The notes under the pieces: generated by a model
Database searches by the model: none
What the model saw: the letters and a program-made list of their open reading frames with translations, nothing else
Told to the model about the DNA's origin: nothing
Source: Cinclus cinclus
Lineage: Eukaryota > Chordata > Aves > Passeriformes > Cinclidae
Direction of reading: 5' to 3'
Length of the DNA: 64,000 nt
Assembly (NCBI RefSeq): GCF_963662255.1
Contig: NC_085046.1
Location: 101,325,324-101,389,323, forward strand
Part shown: one piece after another, positions 1-12,963 of the stretch
Layout of the letters: each line of letters begins with the position of its first letter
Position numbering within the stretch: the first letter of the stretch is position 1
Translations under genes and position numbers: made by a program

Positions 1-3000
1 TGCAAACGTTGCTCATCTTTTCACAGGTGGCAGTAAGTTCTCCTGGCTCATGCATATGTAGGAGACCTGCCCAAGTTTATGCAGGTGTTCCTCAGTAAGA
101 CCTTATTACAATCTCTTTCAATGCATGCCCATAAACAAGTTTATCTTCCCAGAATAAATCTTCTACATTATATTTATGCTTCACTGCATGTCTCAAGAAA
201 ACACTAGAGGGTTTATCAGTGCTAAAATTTCAGTTATACCACAGCCAATGATTAAGAAAATTACTCATTATCTTTTAAAACAGTTAATGTAAGCCTCACT
301 TTTAAGCTGTACATTCTTTATTGCAGAGTCTTGTCTTCTGCCATTTCTGTGAAGTATTTGGGATATTTTTGGGCCTCATAAAATTATAATAACACCCTCA
401 CAATCAAGGTAATGAAACTTAGTATTTTATAATGGTGTCTCTTATAACAAAAATGTTTCAGAAAAAATTAGGACATACCTGCCTCTAACTGGAAGTTTTA
501 ATTATAATTAAAAAAAATTGTTTGACACATCTTGATTTCATCCCTTTCTACTTTTAAATAGGTTTTTATTTAAATCAGACTTTCAGAAGAAAAAACTGCT
601 TCGAGTTTAAATCTTCTAACTCTGCTTTCAACTCTCCCTTATGACAAAAATACCATGGAAATAATGCAAATGACAGCCTCCTTGCCATAGGTCAGAACCA
701 GAAAAATGTGAAAGTCTTCAGATTTTATATAATACTCCTTCTGTCTGCTACATACATTAACATTTACAATGGAAAATGTTGAAGACCTCCCACCTCCAGT
801 TGTTCAAGAATTTCTTGTTTAGTATCCACTGCAGACTATAACAGATTTGGTGGAATACACATCTCTGCAACCTCAGATGAATGCTCTGTGTGTTTGCAAA
901 GGTCTATGAGATGGGCATACCAGAAAGCCAAGCTTGTCAACAGCTCCAGACAGTTCTCACTGGAGTTTCTGTGTGCCTCTAATACACCCTTCAGTGTTCA
1001 CCCAGAGAAGACTACATGTAATTTCTCTGCACGTAGCCAGAATCTGTGCAGTGGATCAAAAGAGCCTTGTGGTTGATATCAGTAATTTCCTGCTATTCCA
1101 TATCCTTGAATATTCACTTAAAGGAATACCCTCCAAGGAAGCTCAAACCTTCAGTTTTTCTGCCTTTCCCAACACTTTGGTAAAGAACTCCCTATATCAC
1201 CTTTTGCATCTACCAGTTCAATTCCCGCAGAGCACAATGAATGTGAGTCACAAATCCACACACAAAGCATACCAAATTTCTGAGGAACAACAAAATTGCA
1301 TCTCACTGCTAACCTGATGAATCTTTGCAAATCAGTGATCGAACCGCCCTCTGTCCAACTTGACTCAAATAGATTCATGTGATAGGAAGGACATATTTCT
1401 CAGTATTTCTTCTTCTCTTTCTTCTCTATTTCAACTTCCAGATCATTCATGGCATCACCTATCCTATGACATATGCAAGGGCTTCTAAATCAATCCTGTC
1501 CCCAAAGATGGGAACAAGGTTAATTTCAAGACTGCCACTGTTCCCATCTAGTACTGAGAAAAGTGGTTCCTGCCCAGGCTTGGGGCTGTTTTGGGTGCAA
1601 ACAGCAATGCTGCTCTAAGCCTGGTGCTGCTTGGCTAACAGAGCAATCCTTCAAGGAAGGGCAGCATTAGAAGAAGGACATGATGGATGCCACCTTTGCA
1701 GGGATGGGTGCGTAGATGCTTCTCAGGGGTGCCACACAGTTTGGGTTCAGGGGTGGCTTTGGGCCACACAGAACTCCTTGTTCCCAATGCACCAGGTGTG
1801 CAGCTCTACACAGGCACCATCCCAGTGACCCTGGGTGAGTGATTCTGGCTCCCAGCAGCAGCAGGAACATGAGTGCAGACACTGTGAGGTGGGAAAGTAG
1901 GTCAGCTGCATCTCCTGAATGTTATAAAATAAATTTTAAAAAATCTTCTGGGTTGAACTTTCCCAGCAGTGATGAGGTAGCATGGGATTAGTTCTTGTCC
2001 TCATCTCAGCTCCTCAGCTGTGGCACCAACCTGCACACAGCACTTGGTCTGTCAAATTCCTTCCAATTCCAACCTTCGTGAGAGCAACTCCTATGCCCTG
2101 GTCATACTGCTCCTGTTCTTTCTACAGTGTATTGATAAATGTAAAAGGGGGACCAATAGATTTTATATAACTCCAGTCCGAAGGATGTGAAATCTTGGAG
2201 GACATTTTTTAAGATGTTTCAGTGAACAAAGAAAAGGACTACACAAAATGCTGCATGGAGCTTGATGCTAGATTCACCTTCTCCAATCCCAGCACAAAAG
2301 CTATGTCCAACAGGCTGTGCTGAGCTCTGCCCCACTGTGTCTCTCCCTTCATGCCCTGGAGAAGGAAGCTGCCTGAGTCTGGCATGGAATGGCAGCTCTT
2401 CCCCTGCACAAACCCAGAGCCCAAATCCCACAACAGTGCTGCAGCCCACAGGTGACTACAGATCTGTTATGCAGCTGTTCCTCTCACATACCTACCCACA
2501 CAAATCCTGTTGCTCCAACTTTGCTGGGAAGGCACAGAGCACCACTAAATCCTATTTTATTACAGTCAGGATTACTCATCCACGATGGCAGCGTGTACCT
2601 TGCTACAAAGACTTCTTAAAACCATGCACCATCATTTTCTTAGAAAATCTGTACTGTTTTCTTTCCTTCACTTGCCTTTGGGAGAAAATATTAAAAGCAA
2701 AGGCATTTCAGATGAATTACTGACTAGATGTTGATCTGGCAATTTCCATTAAAAAAAATCCATATGTAAGCAGCAAGATGATATAGCCTACTGTAATTTA
2801 TTTTGTCAGAGAAAGATTGCACAAGCAATGCATTATTAGGATGGGCTATATTTAATGAAAGTTCCTGAGGAGAAGATAGGCATCAGCTAAGAAAAGCCAG
2901 CCATGTCTGGAAGCTGTATTGAGAACAAAAAATTGAAAAGTCAAAAGACATACAGAAATGGACATTTGACATTTGAATGAGGATTTCTAAAAGCTCAGAT

Positions 3001-6000
3001 GAAGGAAGAATATGAAACTGGAGTTTCAGTTTAGGGCCGATTCAGACGTAATCCCTTCTGTTAGGGATTTGGTGCTGTGAAGCTTCTCAACTTCAACGAG
3101 TGTGCTTTTAGCAAGGTTATGCATGTCAGATTGAGAGACACCTGCATGTTCCCTTTGGGGACCAAGCTGGGAATTATCACTGACAGTGCCTGAAAGAAGG
3201 AGGTTCTGCAGGAAATCCCTTCAAGCAAATGGGACCCCAGGTAAATCTCAAATTTGATGTGTACTTAAATTCTAAATCAAGAGTTGCCTTAATTCCTAAA
3301 ACCGGTGGTAATATTTGCACTTGTATGACAGGTTTGGTTGCTCACTTTATATAGATGCGTGCCTACTCTCCTTCGAGTCCTCCTAAATCCTTGCCCTTCA
3401 GTGATAATCATGTAGCAGTGAGATTCAGAGACTGGTGACTTGTTTACGCTGTCTACCCAGCAAGTTATTCTGTAATAGCTTCTGCCTCCGGCAACTCTCT
3501 GTGCCAGTATAAAAGTCACTTTGTCTTAGACTGAGGAAGCAAAATCAGCAGCAGAAACACTTTTCCTACAGTAAACACCACGGAAAAATGATGGGGATTT
3601 AAAGATTGCTGTTAAGAGCTGTGATCTGGAGGGCAGCCAGTGAAAGCATACCCAACACAGACAGTAGTAACTCTTTAGGCAAGCACATATATATTGCAAT
3701 TCTAATGAGAAAAAAGCTGCGTTCAAACATATTCCTGAACATACTACTGTAGTAGCAGTTAAAGAATAAGAAGAATTCATTGCATAGTAGTTAGGCCTTG
3801 AAGCCCATTGGCCATCCCTACTCGAGAGATCAGGAATACACAAACAGACAAAAAGTAGTAAATGTTTTAAATAATTCTGTGCCTTTCCTTCTCCCATCAG
3901 TAGAACCGGAGTAAATCACACAGATAAAATAACTCCATGATGTAATTTCCTGAAATTACAGTGAGGGTCTCTGACTAAAAACATTTAGATAGCCCCAAAC
4001 ACATTACTAAATGCCACTAAACACTCTGAAATGCCTTCTTTTCATTTTTTGTGATTATAAAAGAGCTGCTGGTACTTGAAGCAGTTATACTGGCTAATAA
4101 TTTGCACAAGATTGCTCAAAATCCTTGCATATACAACAGTACTGTGCATTCAGGATTTCTTTTTCTTGAGGACTGTTTTCTTTCTTGTATCTATAATACT
4201 TGAAATTAATTTTTAGCATAGTATTTTCTTCATTTATCTTTTATCACTACTTTTTAAATACCCCTGAAATTCAGTGGAGACAGTCCTCAAGCTTGATAGC
4301 ATTAGCAGCAAATCTGCCTTGCCTGAAAGGAGTCTCAGGCTGACATTAGACTGAGCTCCCTGGATGTGGCTCACCAGCAGTTTGCATGTGGCTACTCCCT
4401 GCCGCACCCAAATACGAAAACAAGGCATCAGTCGCTGTTTACAACTGCAACAAATGCCGTAAACATAATGAGATCATCACGGGAAATTCACATAGTTAAA
4501 AAAACCCCCAGAGAATTAATAATACAGAGGAATGCTTCCAAGCAAATAGACTTCATGCAAAATAAAAAAGAGGGACAGTGTTTTCCAACCTCTGTTGCAC
4601 CAAAGAAAAAGCCCCAATTGCAAATTTAAATCAGAGTGCTTGTATTTCACTAAGGTTAGAAAGGAAATTCTGTCTGCCCTTTGATAGCTGTTTGTGCCAG
4701 CCAAAAGTGAATTTATGGCATATTTGAAATTGCATTCTTTTTCTGCTGCTCACTCGCTTCTGATGAGCATCATTATGCTGAAGCAATGCATCACACTTTA
4801 TATCTGAAAGAGCTGTTCTGTTTCCACAATCCTACCCTTTGTACCACCAGTCTCTAAAAATCTGGGCATTATAATTTCCATCCTCCTTCTGCTTCCCTTT
4901 CATGAAAACTCTGCTTTTCTGACAATTGTGAGACAAAATACTGAGCATGCACACGATCTCAAATAACTATTTAATCTTCTGAGAATCAAGACATCCTTTC
5001 ACTGTCACGGGTGAATTTTCACTTGGAGTCTTTGGCTCCAGTGTCCCTCATACAGCAAAACTTCCAAAGAAGAGCAGAAGAGAGACAGCCACCTGCAGCT
5101 GGTATATCTGTGAGTAGGCAAGCAGCTGCCCCAGGTGCACAGCAGATCAGGTGATTGCTCTGCAGGAGGAATATTTGTACATGTAGCTTGGCAAAGAAAG
5201 AGAAGGAGACGTGTTCTTTTCCATTCCTCCTGGCAGATGAACAAATTATCCCCTATCAAAGGCAGAAGCTGGTGGGTTGGCTGGTGCCCTCAGATGTGCA
5301 GTTGCAAGAGGCTACTTCTGCTTATCATAGCAGAGAACAGGCAATCCATGCCAAGGAATACTGCCAGCAGAACTTTTTCTTACTGCTGTTTACAAACAAA
5401 CTTCATTCTATGCAGATATTTCAGCACCGGCAATCAGAAAGTACACTAAACAGATTTACCTTGAAGGTCTGCTTGATCAAACAACAAACCCCAGATGCTG
5501 CTTTAAACACCATTGGCAAGAACAGAAATACCTTTTAAACTTTTAACCGCTCAACCTCACCTAGTCCAGATTTTTGTTCATTACCTGTTGCCACAATGCC
5601 AAACTGACAGTCTGGAGTAGACAAAATGGTAACCACATATGGGGAAAAGGGACTGTGTGTGGTGGCTGGATCCCACATCGTATGGGCAGGAATAGGCACT
5701 CCACTACAAGATCAAAAAAATCAAAGGATTTTTTGGCTAACTTTTGAGAATATTCGCAGTTGCAAGACACTGAAGCCTTCATATTTGATTTGGCTGTAAC
5801 CAAAATACTTCATTAAACCTCAGGCATTTGTTTGCTGTTGGTCATCAAACCACAATATTGGGTGATTTGATGCATACGTATTAGACTAAAGGATTAATTA
5901 GGTCTGTAAGAATAATCAACAATTTGAAACAGAAAAAAATCTCTTCGCTGGGCAGTCTGCCTCTAGAGATAGCCATTGTTACCTGTGAAGGCTTGACTTG

Positions 6001-9000
6001 ACCTCACCACATAGCCAGCTTCTCTTTAAAACTGCACACAGAAATCAGACCTTTAACTCCTCTCAAGGTCTGATTTCCTAACCCCAATCCCTTGTAAATA
6101 CGTAAGTATTGTCATCAGTTTCTCCCATATTTCAGAATTCCTAGGAACTGAATGCTGAACTCCTAGAAAGCTTAACATGGACATATTTTCCCTAACTGGA
6201 CAGTAATGGGATGTTTTACTTTTTATTTCATTATCTCTGCTCCCTAAGGCTGTGTTTGTAACGCACACTCAATCATGATAAAAAAACCACCAAAAAAGCC
6301 ACAACGAAACAGGTCTCCAATTAAAGAATGAAAACAAAGTAAAAAGTCAAAGTTATTACCCCATGAGATTTTTTAAAAAAAAGAACCACCATGATCATGA
6401 TGACATTCTGATATCTGCTCACTTCTGGTCAAATTCTCCATCTCCTATTAAAGAGGAAAAGATAAATTGTCACTGCTATGCATATCATACTGGCAGAGAT
6501 TGACTACCTGGCTATAATAGTTAGGAATGCTGTCAAAAGATATCCCTAAATGCACAGTCACTAATGATTTCATTGTGGTACATCTTTCATTTGAAAATAA
6601 TAGTCAGTACTTTAATGGAGAAAATAGAAGCTCAATAAATCCTTAATGATGGCGAGTCTCTTTTATGCTAGCAGTTTTACACGGCAAAAACAATTCTTGG
6701 AAATGTCAACCTGCCAATCTGATTTAAGGTTTTAAACCTTTATTATGAATTTCACATGTAGACTGGAAATATTTCTGTTAATGGCTTTGTTTGAAATGTC
6801 TTGATTATGGATAATCAGGTATGAGCAGTAGATTCTTACAACACAAGAAGCCCCTGAATAGAAAATTAAAGTTAAATCAACATTATCCCTAGGCTTTCTG
6901 TTCCTCATTCCCCATCACAAGGTTCTAAGTGGTTACTGCCCCATCCTCCTCACCCAGCAGGTCCTCATGTGAAACAGGATTAAAATGAGCCTTTGGTGGT
7001 GGGCAATTTATCTGAACTATTTCTTCTCCTGATTGCCCAAGAGGAAATCTTTCCTACTCTTCCCCTTCTCCTCTCTGAGCTGCCAAGGAAAACACAGCTC
7101 CAGGAGCTCAGAGCAAGAGCTAAAAGGTACTAGTGAGAAAGCAAATCAGCTGCTGACCAGGAAAGGGAAGAAAAGATGGCTTAGATTTTAAAGCCCAGAT
7201 TTTAATATGACAAGAACAACAACCTGTGCATTCTAATTAGTGTTCCTGTCCCCTTCAATTATGTTGGCTGATGACCTGGAGTAAAGGTGCCAGGATCCAA
7301 TCAACACTCACATTTAAAACCAGTTAACAGACTGTCAGGTTTAGTTGTGAAAATGCCTTTATTAGTAATTGGTTTTAGTGAATCCTGGAAAGCACTGTCA
7401 GTCTTTATAAACTGAGAATTAGATGCTGGTTGGTTGAGGAAACTGAAGCCCTCAGAAAGGCTTTCTTTTTTCCCTCTCTCTTGGATTGTATTCACAGTGA
7501 AAAATCACGTAGTAGCATGACAAAGATTTTTCTTTTAATACCTTTCTTTTTTTCTCTTTCATACTTTGCAGAAGTACGGTACTTCTTGTGGAGTATTAAG
7601 TTGTGGATACCTGTGGTACATTGTATCCAAAGCCCTCCTGTTGCTTTTACTTTTAAGGAAAGCATCCATGAAGACACAAAGCATGTGTGAAATGTCCATA
7701 TCCAAATTGCTCAACCCCCAAAGGCTCCCTCTTTCTTCCCTTTGACTAAGAAAATTACTGTCAAATTTTCCCCCATCATCCTGTAGCACAGAAACAGCAG
7801 TGCTAAAGTTCTCCACAGTGTTTTTTCACACTGACTCAGAAGCACAGCAATTCATGCAGCTTTTCAGTTTTTCCAACAGTCTGATAGCACAAAATCATGT
7901 TCAATGAAAGGCAGCTGCAGGAGTGCCAATGGCTCATCTTCCTATGCAGAACCACAGGAACTCTTTCTATTATTTACATTTCCCCCCTCAAAGAACACAC
8001 AATTTCTAACATATGGTTATTTTTGCAAGAGTTGTGTCCAAGAGAATCAAGAGACATCTCTGAATTTGTGTTATTTAAATTACAGTCCCCTCTGTGGTTG
8101 TTTGAAACCGACTATTCCCTCAAACAAAACTGAACAGATGCAAAACTTTACCCAAGAGTGAAATCAACACTGTAGGATAAAAACCACTCTGACTTTAATA
8201 TTCACTGGCATATTGTTTTCCATTTTGTTTGGGTTTTTTTGCACTTACTAGGGTCAGGCCCAGAATGGAAGTGACAAATTATCCCACCACAAGAATGTTC
8301 TCACAGTATTTTCAGGGAAATTGAGAGCAGGTGGAACCATAAATAGCAGAAAAAGCTTCTTGTTTAAAGATTTTTTTTTTTTCCTTGCCTGAAGTCCTGA
8401 CCTAGGGGAGCAGCTTCTGGCAGCAGCTGTAAAATAACTTTCCAAATAGTGTAGCTCAGTCCTCAGCACCAGAGACTGCTGTCCCAAGATGTGTCTGAAG
8501 TCCTGCACATCTCAGCTGCTCCTAACCTCAGGGGATGATATGCACATACTGGAGAATTTTGTGTTCAACTTAACATCCGTATCTGAAATATGCCAAGGAA
8601 ATACCTAAGGTGAAGAGGAAAAGAAAGGAGCAGAAGATGAGAGAATCCCACCACGGAAGGACCTGTAGAAGGGGAGACAAGAAAGCTGATCTCTTTACCA
8701 TTGGAGGAGATGGAGGACACCAAAAGGAAGAAGTCATGTGCCAAGCATTTCAAAGATACAGTCTTGATAATTTTTTACCTTATTTTCTTTTGTTGCTTTG
8801 GAAACTAACCCTAATTTCTTTTTCTTTTCTCTTATAAAGGTAATCCAGAAACTGTAGTCACACCCCCTGACAGCTCACAACAGTGGAGAACATAATAAGA
8901 ACATAATAGCTATCATTCTACACTTTCGATACATAATGGTCAAGGTACAACAATCAGTGGTTTTAATACAATGGTCAAGCAAGCTCCTTCCCACAAGTGA

Positions 9001-9219
9001 CTCCCACCCTTTCACATCCTTTATAAGTAATGTAGGACCTACATTTCAGTTCCTCCCCAAACTATTACGGGAACCTTCTCCTATAATTGCCCATAGTTTA
9101 TGATACCTGTGGCAGTATGCACTACATCTTCTGGTTTGGGAATAATCAGCAAATTAGTAAATTTATCATAAAAGACACGTGACCATGGCAATGGAAAAGC
9201 AAAAGGATACCTTTAGAAA

Positions 9220-9787
9220 GGAGGACTTTGGGAATGACCAACCTGTCAGCCTCCCCTGTGTACCTGGGAAGATCATGGAACAGACCCTCCTGGAAGATAT
9301 GCTAAGGCACTTGGAGGACAGAGAAGTGATTTGAGACATCCAGCAGAGCTTCCCCAAGGGCACGTCCTGTCTGAGCAATCTGATGGTCTTCTATGATGAA
9401 GTGACTCCATCAGTGGGCAAGGGAAGAGCTAACATGTCACCTATACTTCTGTAAGACCTTTGACATGGTCCCCCATAACATCCTTCTCTCTAAAATGGAG
9501 AGATATAGATTTGATGGGTGCACTGTTTCATGGATGAGGCAATGATTGGATGGTCACAATCAGATGGTAATGGTCAATCGCTCAATGTCCAGATGGAAGG
9601 GCTCAAGAGAAACCTTATGGCAGCCTTTTAAAATTAAAGGGATCTTATTAGAACAATGAGGACAGGCTTTTTTGTAAGGCCTATTGCAATAGGACATGGT
9701 GTAGAAGTTTTAAACTAGTAGAAGACAGCTTTTGATTTTACATAAGGAAGAAATTTTTTATTATGAGAGTGGTGAAACACTGAAACA
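9220..9787 (+). mobile_element. CR1 LINE fragment, 5' portion (split by LTR)
   Basis: Decayed CR1 non-LTR retrotransposon sequence. The 9226-9600 part matches the CR1 reverse-transcriptase region, with hallmark phrases such as gggaagatcatggaacagac, gacctttgacatggtccccc and tcaatgtccagatgg. Near 9605 it jumps to the distal part of the element (aaccttatggcagccttt, ggaagaaattttttattatg, gtggtgaaacactgaaaca), so an internal piece is missing. It is interrupted at 9788 by the solo LTR and resumes at 10435. Frameshifts and stops rule out activity. Family assignment is from memory of the consensus. Confidence 0.9.
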
Positions 9788-10434
9788 TGTCCTAGGGTGA
9801 CTTTATGATCCTTGTATCCCCAAATGTCTGTTCTGTTGATGCTGGATATTAAGTTCTTCACCTTTAAGACTGGTTCTGAGAGCAAAGGGGGGCAGAAGAA
9901 GCATGCAGTTTATTTGCAGAATCTGCACTTGCTCCCCTGCATCCTTCTCACGGATTGTGTTGTCTGCAGCATGGACAGAGCAGAGGGAGAGCACTCTTTG
10001 CTTTTAGTTAGTTTTTCAGCTAGCTAAGGCTAGAAGTTTTTTGGAGCTGTTCAGATATTGTTTGGTCCAGGAACACCAGGACTATCATCCAAGGCCCCCC
10101 CAAGCTGCCTTGCAGCCGGGACACAGGACCCAAACCCTGGAGAGACTGAGGGAAAGATGAGGCTACACCCATGAAAAGGACTCTCCCTCTCTCTCTTGTC
10201 CACAGAAGGACTCTTCTGAATTTGCTATCTCTTCAGAGCAACAAGAGGTTCCATTGTTTAATATTATTCTTTTTTTCATGTTTGTGAGTACTATGCTTGT
10301 TAAATAAAACAGTTTTTTTCCACTTTTCTCCAAGGAAATCTTTCCTGAACCAGTGGGAGGGAGGGGCCACTTGAATTTTTTTTCTAGAGGGACCCATCTG
10401 GAGGTTACTCCCAAATTTGCCATAAACCAGGACA
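9788..10434 (+). mobile_element. Solo LTR of an avian endogenous retrovirus, nested in CR1
   Basis: A 647-base insertion that begins TGTCCTAGGGTGAC and ends AAACCAGGACA, giving the TG...CA termini of an LTR. It contains a polyadenylation signal (AATAAA at 10303-10308) in the last quarter, which sets its orientation as plus. The boundaries are sharp because recognisable CR1 sequence lies immediately on both sides (gaaacactgaaaca on the left, cccagagaggtggtgg on the right). No internal retroviral genes are present, so this is a solo LTR. I cannot see an intact target-site duplication. It resembles LTRs I recall from passerine genomes; the class is not certain. Confidence 0.82.
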
Positions 10435-10577
10435 CCCAGAGAGGTGGTGGATGCCCCATTCCTAGAAATATTCAAGGTCAGACTGGGGCTCTGAACAACC
10501 TGATCTGGTTGAAGATGTCCCTGTTTATTGAAGGCGGGTTGGACTAGATTACATTTAAAGATTCTTCTATTCTATGA
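10435..10577 (+). mobile_element. CR1 LINE 3' end (continuation after LTR)
   Basis: The 3' terminus of the same CR1 copy. It reads cccagagaggtggtggatgc, then caacctgatctggttgaaga, then ggttggactagat, and ends in two copies of the short CR1 tail repeat (attcttctattctatgaa). These are diagnostic of the avian CR1 3' end. It joins directly to the CR1 sequence that stops at 9787 once the LTR is removed. Confidence 0.92.
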
Positions 10578-12943
10578 AGGACCAGACTCTTGAAAACTGA
10601 AAAAAAAGAGATGAACAAAACAAATCCTCAATTATTTTTTCTAGAAAAATACATATTATGAAAAACATGAACAAGAAAAACAATTTAAAGGTTTTCAGAT
10701 TTGCATCTGCCTTAGAACTGTTTTATCATATGATTTAGTAACTGTATTCCCTCCTTGATCCCTTCAAAGTCTTTTGTTTTGACACCACTGAATTCAGGGA
10801 TGGAAATTTATCCTGAACTCTGTACATAGAGACAATGAGGTGAGATGCCTTCACCAATCTCTGCACAAGACCCACTTTATCTTGGCACAGCTGACTGAGG
10901 CAAGAGCACGCTGCAGAGATTGGACTGTAACTATTTTGGAGTGGTCCCTGAGAAAGAGGCCTTAAATAGACCAATACGTACATCTGTCAGTCTCAGATGG
11001 ATGGCTGTGCTTCTTCTGCCCACGTAGGCATTATGCTGATGTCCCTAAATATCAGCACAGCTTACCCCCCCCAGCTCTGTCTACTATTGTGGGAGCAAGA
11101 CCTAAAATTTGGGTAAGAATATATTGTAATTTTTATATTTGTTTTGGCTAGAGCTTCCATCTTGTGACAAAACATACAGCAGGCAAAAGGAAACAGAGAA
11201 ATCACAAGTAGTTCACCCATTAGGGGCAGACTGTGTCATTTCTCTAGAATGAATGAACCACCATTATGGGTGCTTAAAGGAACTTCAGTCTTTCTCACAC
11301 CAAGGCACATCAAACCCAAACCAAGTGAAGGCTTTGCCATGCCTCCTCCCGCAGAACAGGTTACTGTCTCCTCACCAGGCATTTTTTAGCAGGCTGAGTG
11401 TGAAAAAGCATCCTAACCTTGCAGCGAGATCCCAGCTGATATAACTGCTGGCAAAACCAATGGGGGTGTGGGGATCACTCCTGTGGTCATGAGAAAGAGG
11501 CTGAAATACTGCACACACCACCGCTTTGGCATGGATTGGGCTTGCAAAAAGAGCAAGACAGGTGAAAGTATCCTCATCTGTGGCCCAAAGAAACTGGATA
11601 TTTACCCAGACCAGCAAAGTGTGCTGATTAGAAGTTGCTTGAAGAGTCACAACTGCGTAATTCCACCTCTTTACCACTTTAACCCTTTACCTGACCTACT
11701 TGCATCAGCTGACTCAATTATTCCCTTTTGGAGGAATGGAGAGATTCTTGACAGATCCAGGCAATGTGTGGCACTCTGTCAAGCTGGGCCACCTTTCAGC
11801 CAGCAAGGCTTTGTACAGCAGAGCCAGGCTTACCTGCAGAGTGCCAGGCATAGAGAAGAGGGAAAATCCAGTGCTGTAGCATGTGGCAATGGAAAACTTG
11901 CCAAGACGGTCAGATCTTGCCCCTCATTCATCCTCTGACATCTTGAGTAGTGCAATGTTAATAATTCATAAGTTATCTGTGCAGTAAGTTACATTCTCCT
12001 TTCAAAAATAGAGCTAGAGAAGCAAGTCTAAATAATTAATTTCAGAAGGAAAATAATCAAGTAACCCTTTCAAATTAGGACAAAAATCAATAGCTCTGAC
12101 TTTTTTTCACATTGCTAAGCTTTTCCGGGCAATATTGTCCCCATGGATGACAACATTCCACTGTGACACATATTCTTAAGTGCAGCATCATCACAACAAA
12201 AGCCACAGGCAATCTGGAAAATTTATTTCAAATCTGTGCATCTCACAAAGCTCCTCTTGTCACCCTGACAGACTGCCTCTTCCTCTTTTCCATCCTGCTA
12301 CCCAGAGCTCCAGCTGCTGAGATGAAGTTAGCGGTGATGTGAGATGAAAACAGTTGGCGCACGCTCACCGGGAGCCAGCCGAAGGGTGGCAGGGAAGTTG
12401 TGCCTCCCAGGAGTGGTGGCACTGAGCTGGCCACTGATGCCAGCTCTGCACTGAGCACCAAGTGAAGGGAGCCTTTTTACAGGTTTGCACATCCCTTCTC
12501 CCTCAGCTGGAACTTCCTGATATGCACAAGGCTACATTCACCTGGGATCTGTGCTGGCTCCTCTGAGCTCTGGGAGGAAAGCAGGGAGGGCACAGCATGA
12601 GATATTTCTGAAACTACAATGCCCTGGTATCCACCTCCACCCCAAACCCTGCATGACGCTTTCCACAGGAACAGTTGCCAGATGGTTGCTGATCTGAATT
12701 AGTTTCACCAGAGAGTGGAACAAGGAGGGATATACCTAATCAACTTCAGCTGTGGATATTCCAGCTTTTAATCACAGCTTCTGTTCTCAGAAACAGCAGC
12801 ATGCTGTGACAGTTTACTGCTCCTGAAACAAAGCCTTGTCCACACTTTGGCAAGGAAAACAAAGGGTACTGTCTTCACCTAGGACTTATGCCCTAGTTGA
12901 AATACGATTTAGAATATGGAGAGCATGCACTTATTTCCACCCG

Positions 12944-12963
12944 CCCCCCCCCCCCCCCCCCCC
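12944..12963 (+). repeat. Poly-C run, 20 bases
   Basis: Twenty consecutive C bases in MTCL1 intron 3, preceded by ttccacccg. On the minus (transcribed-sense) strand this is a G run. Length is likely to be variable and error-prone in sequencing. Confidence 0.95.

Noticed and set aside
11468..11938. 156-codon plus-strand frame in intron 3
   Set aside because: It has no domain or homology I recognise, no splice context, and lies antisense in the MTCL1 intron.
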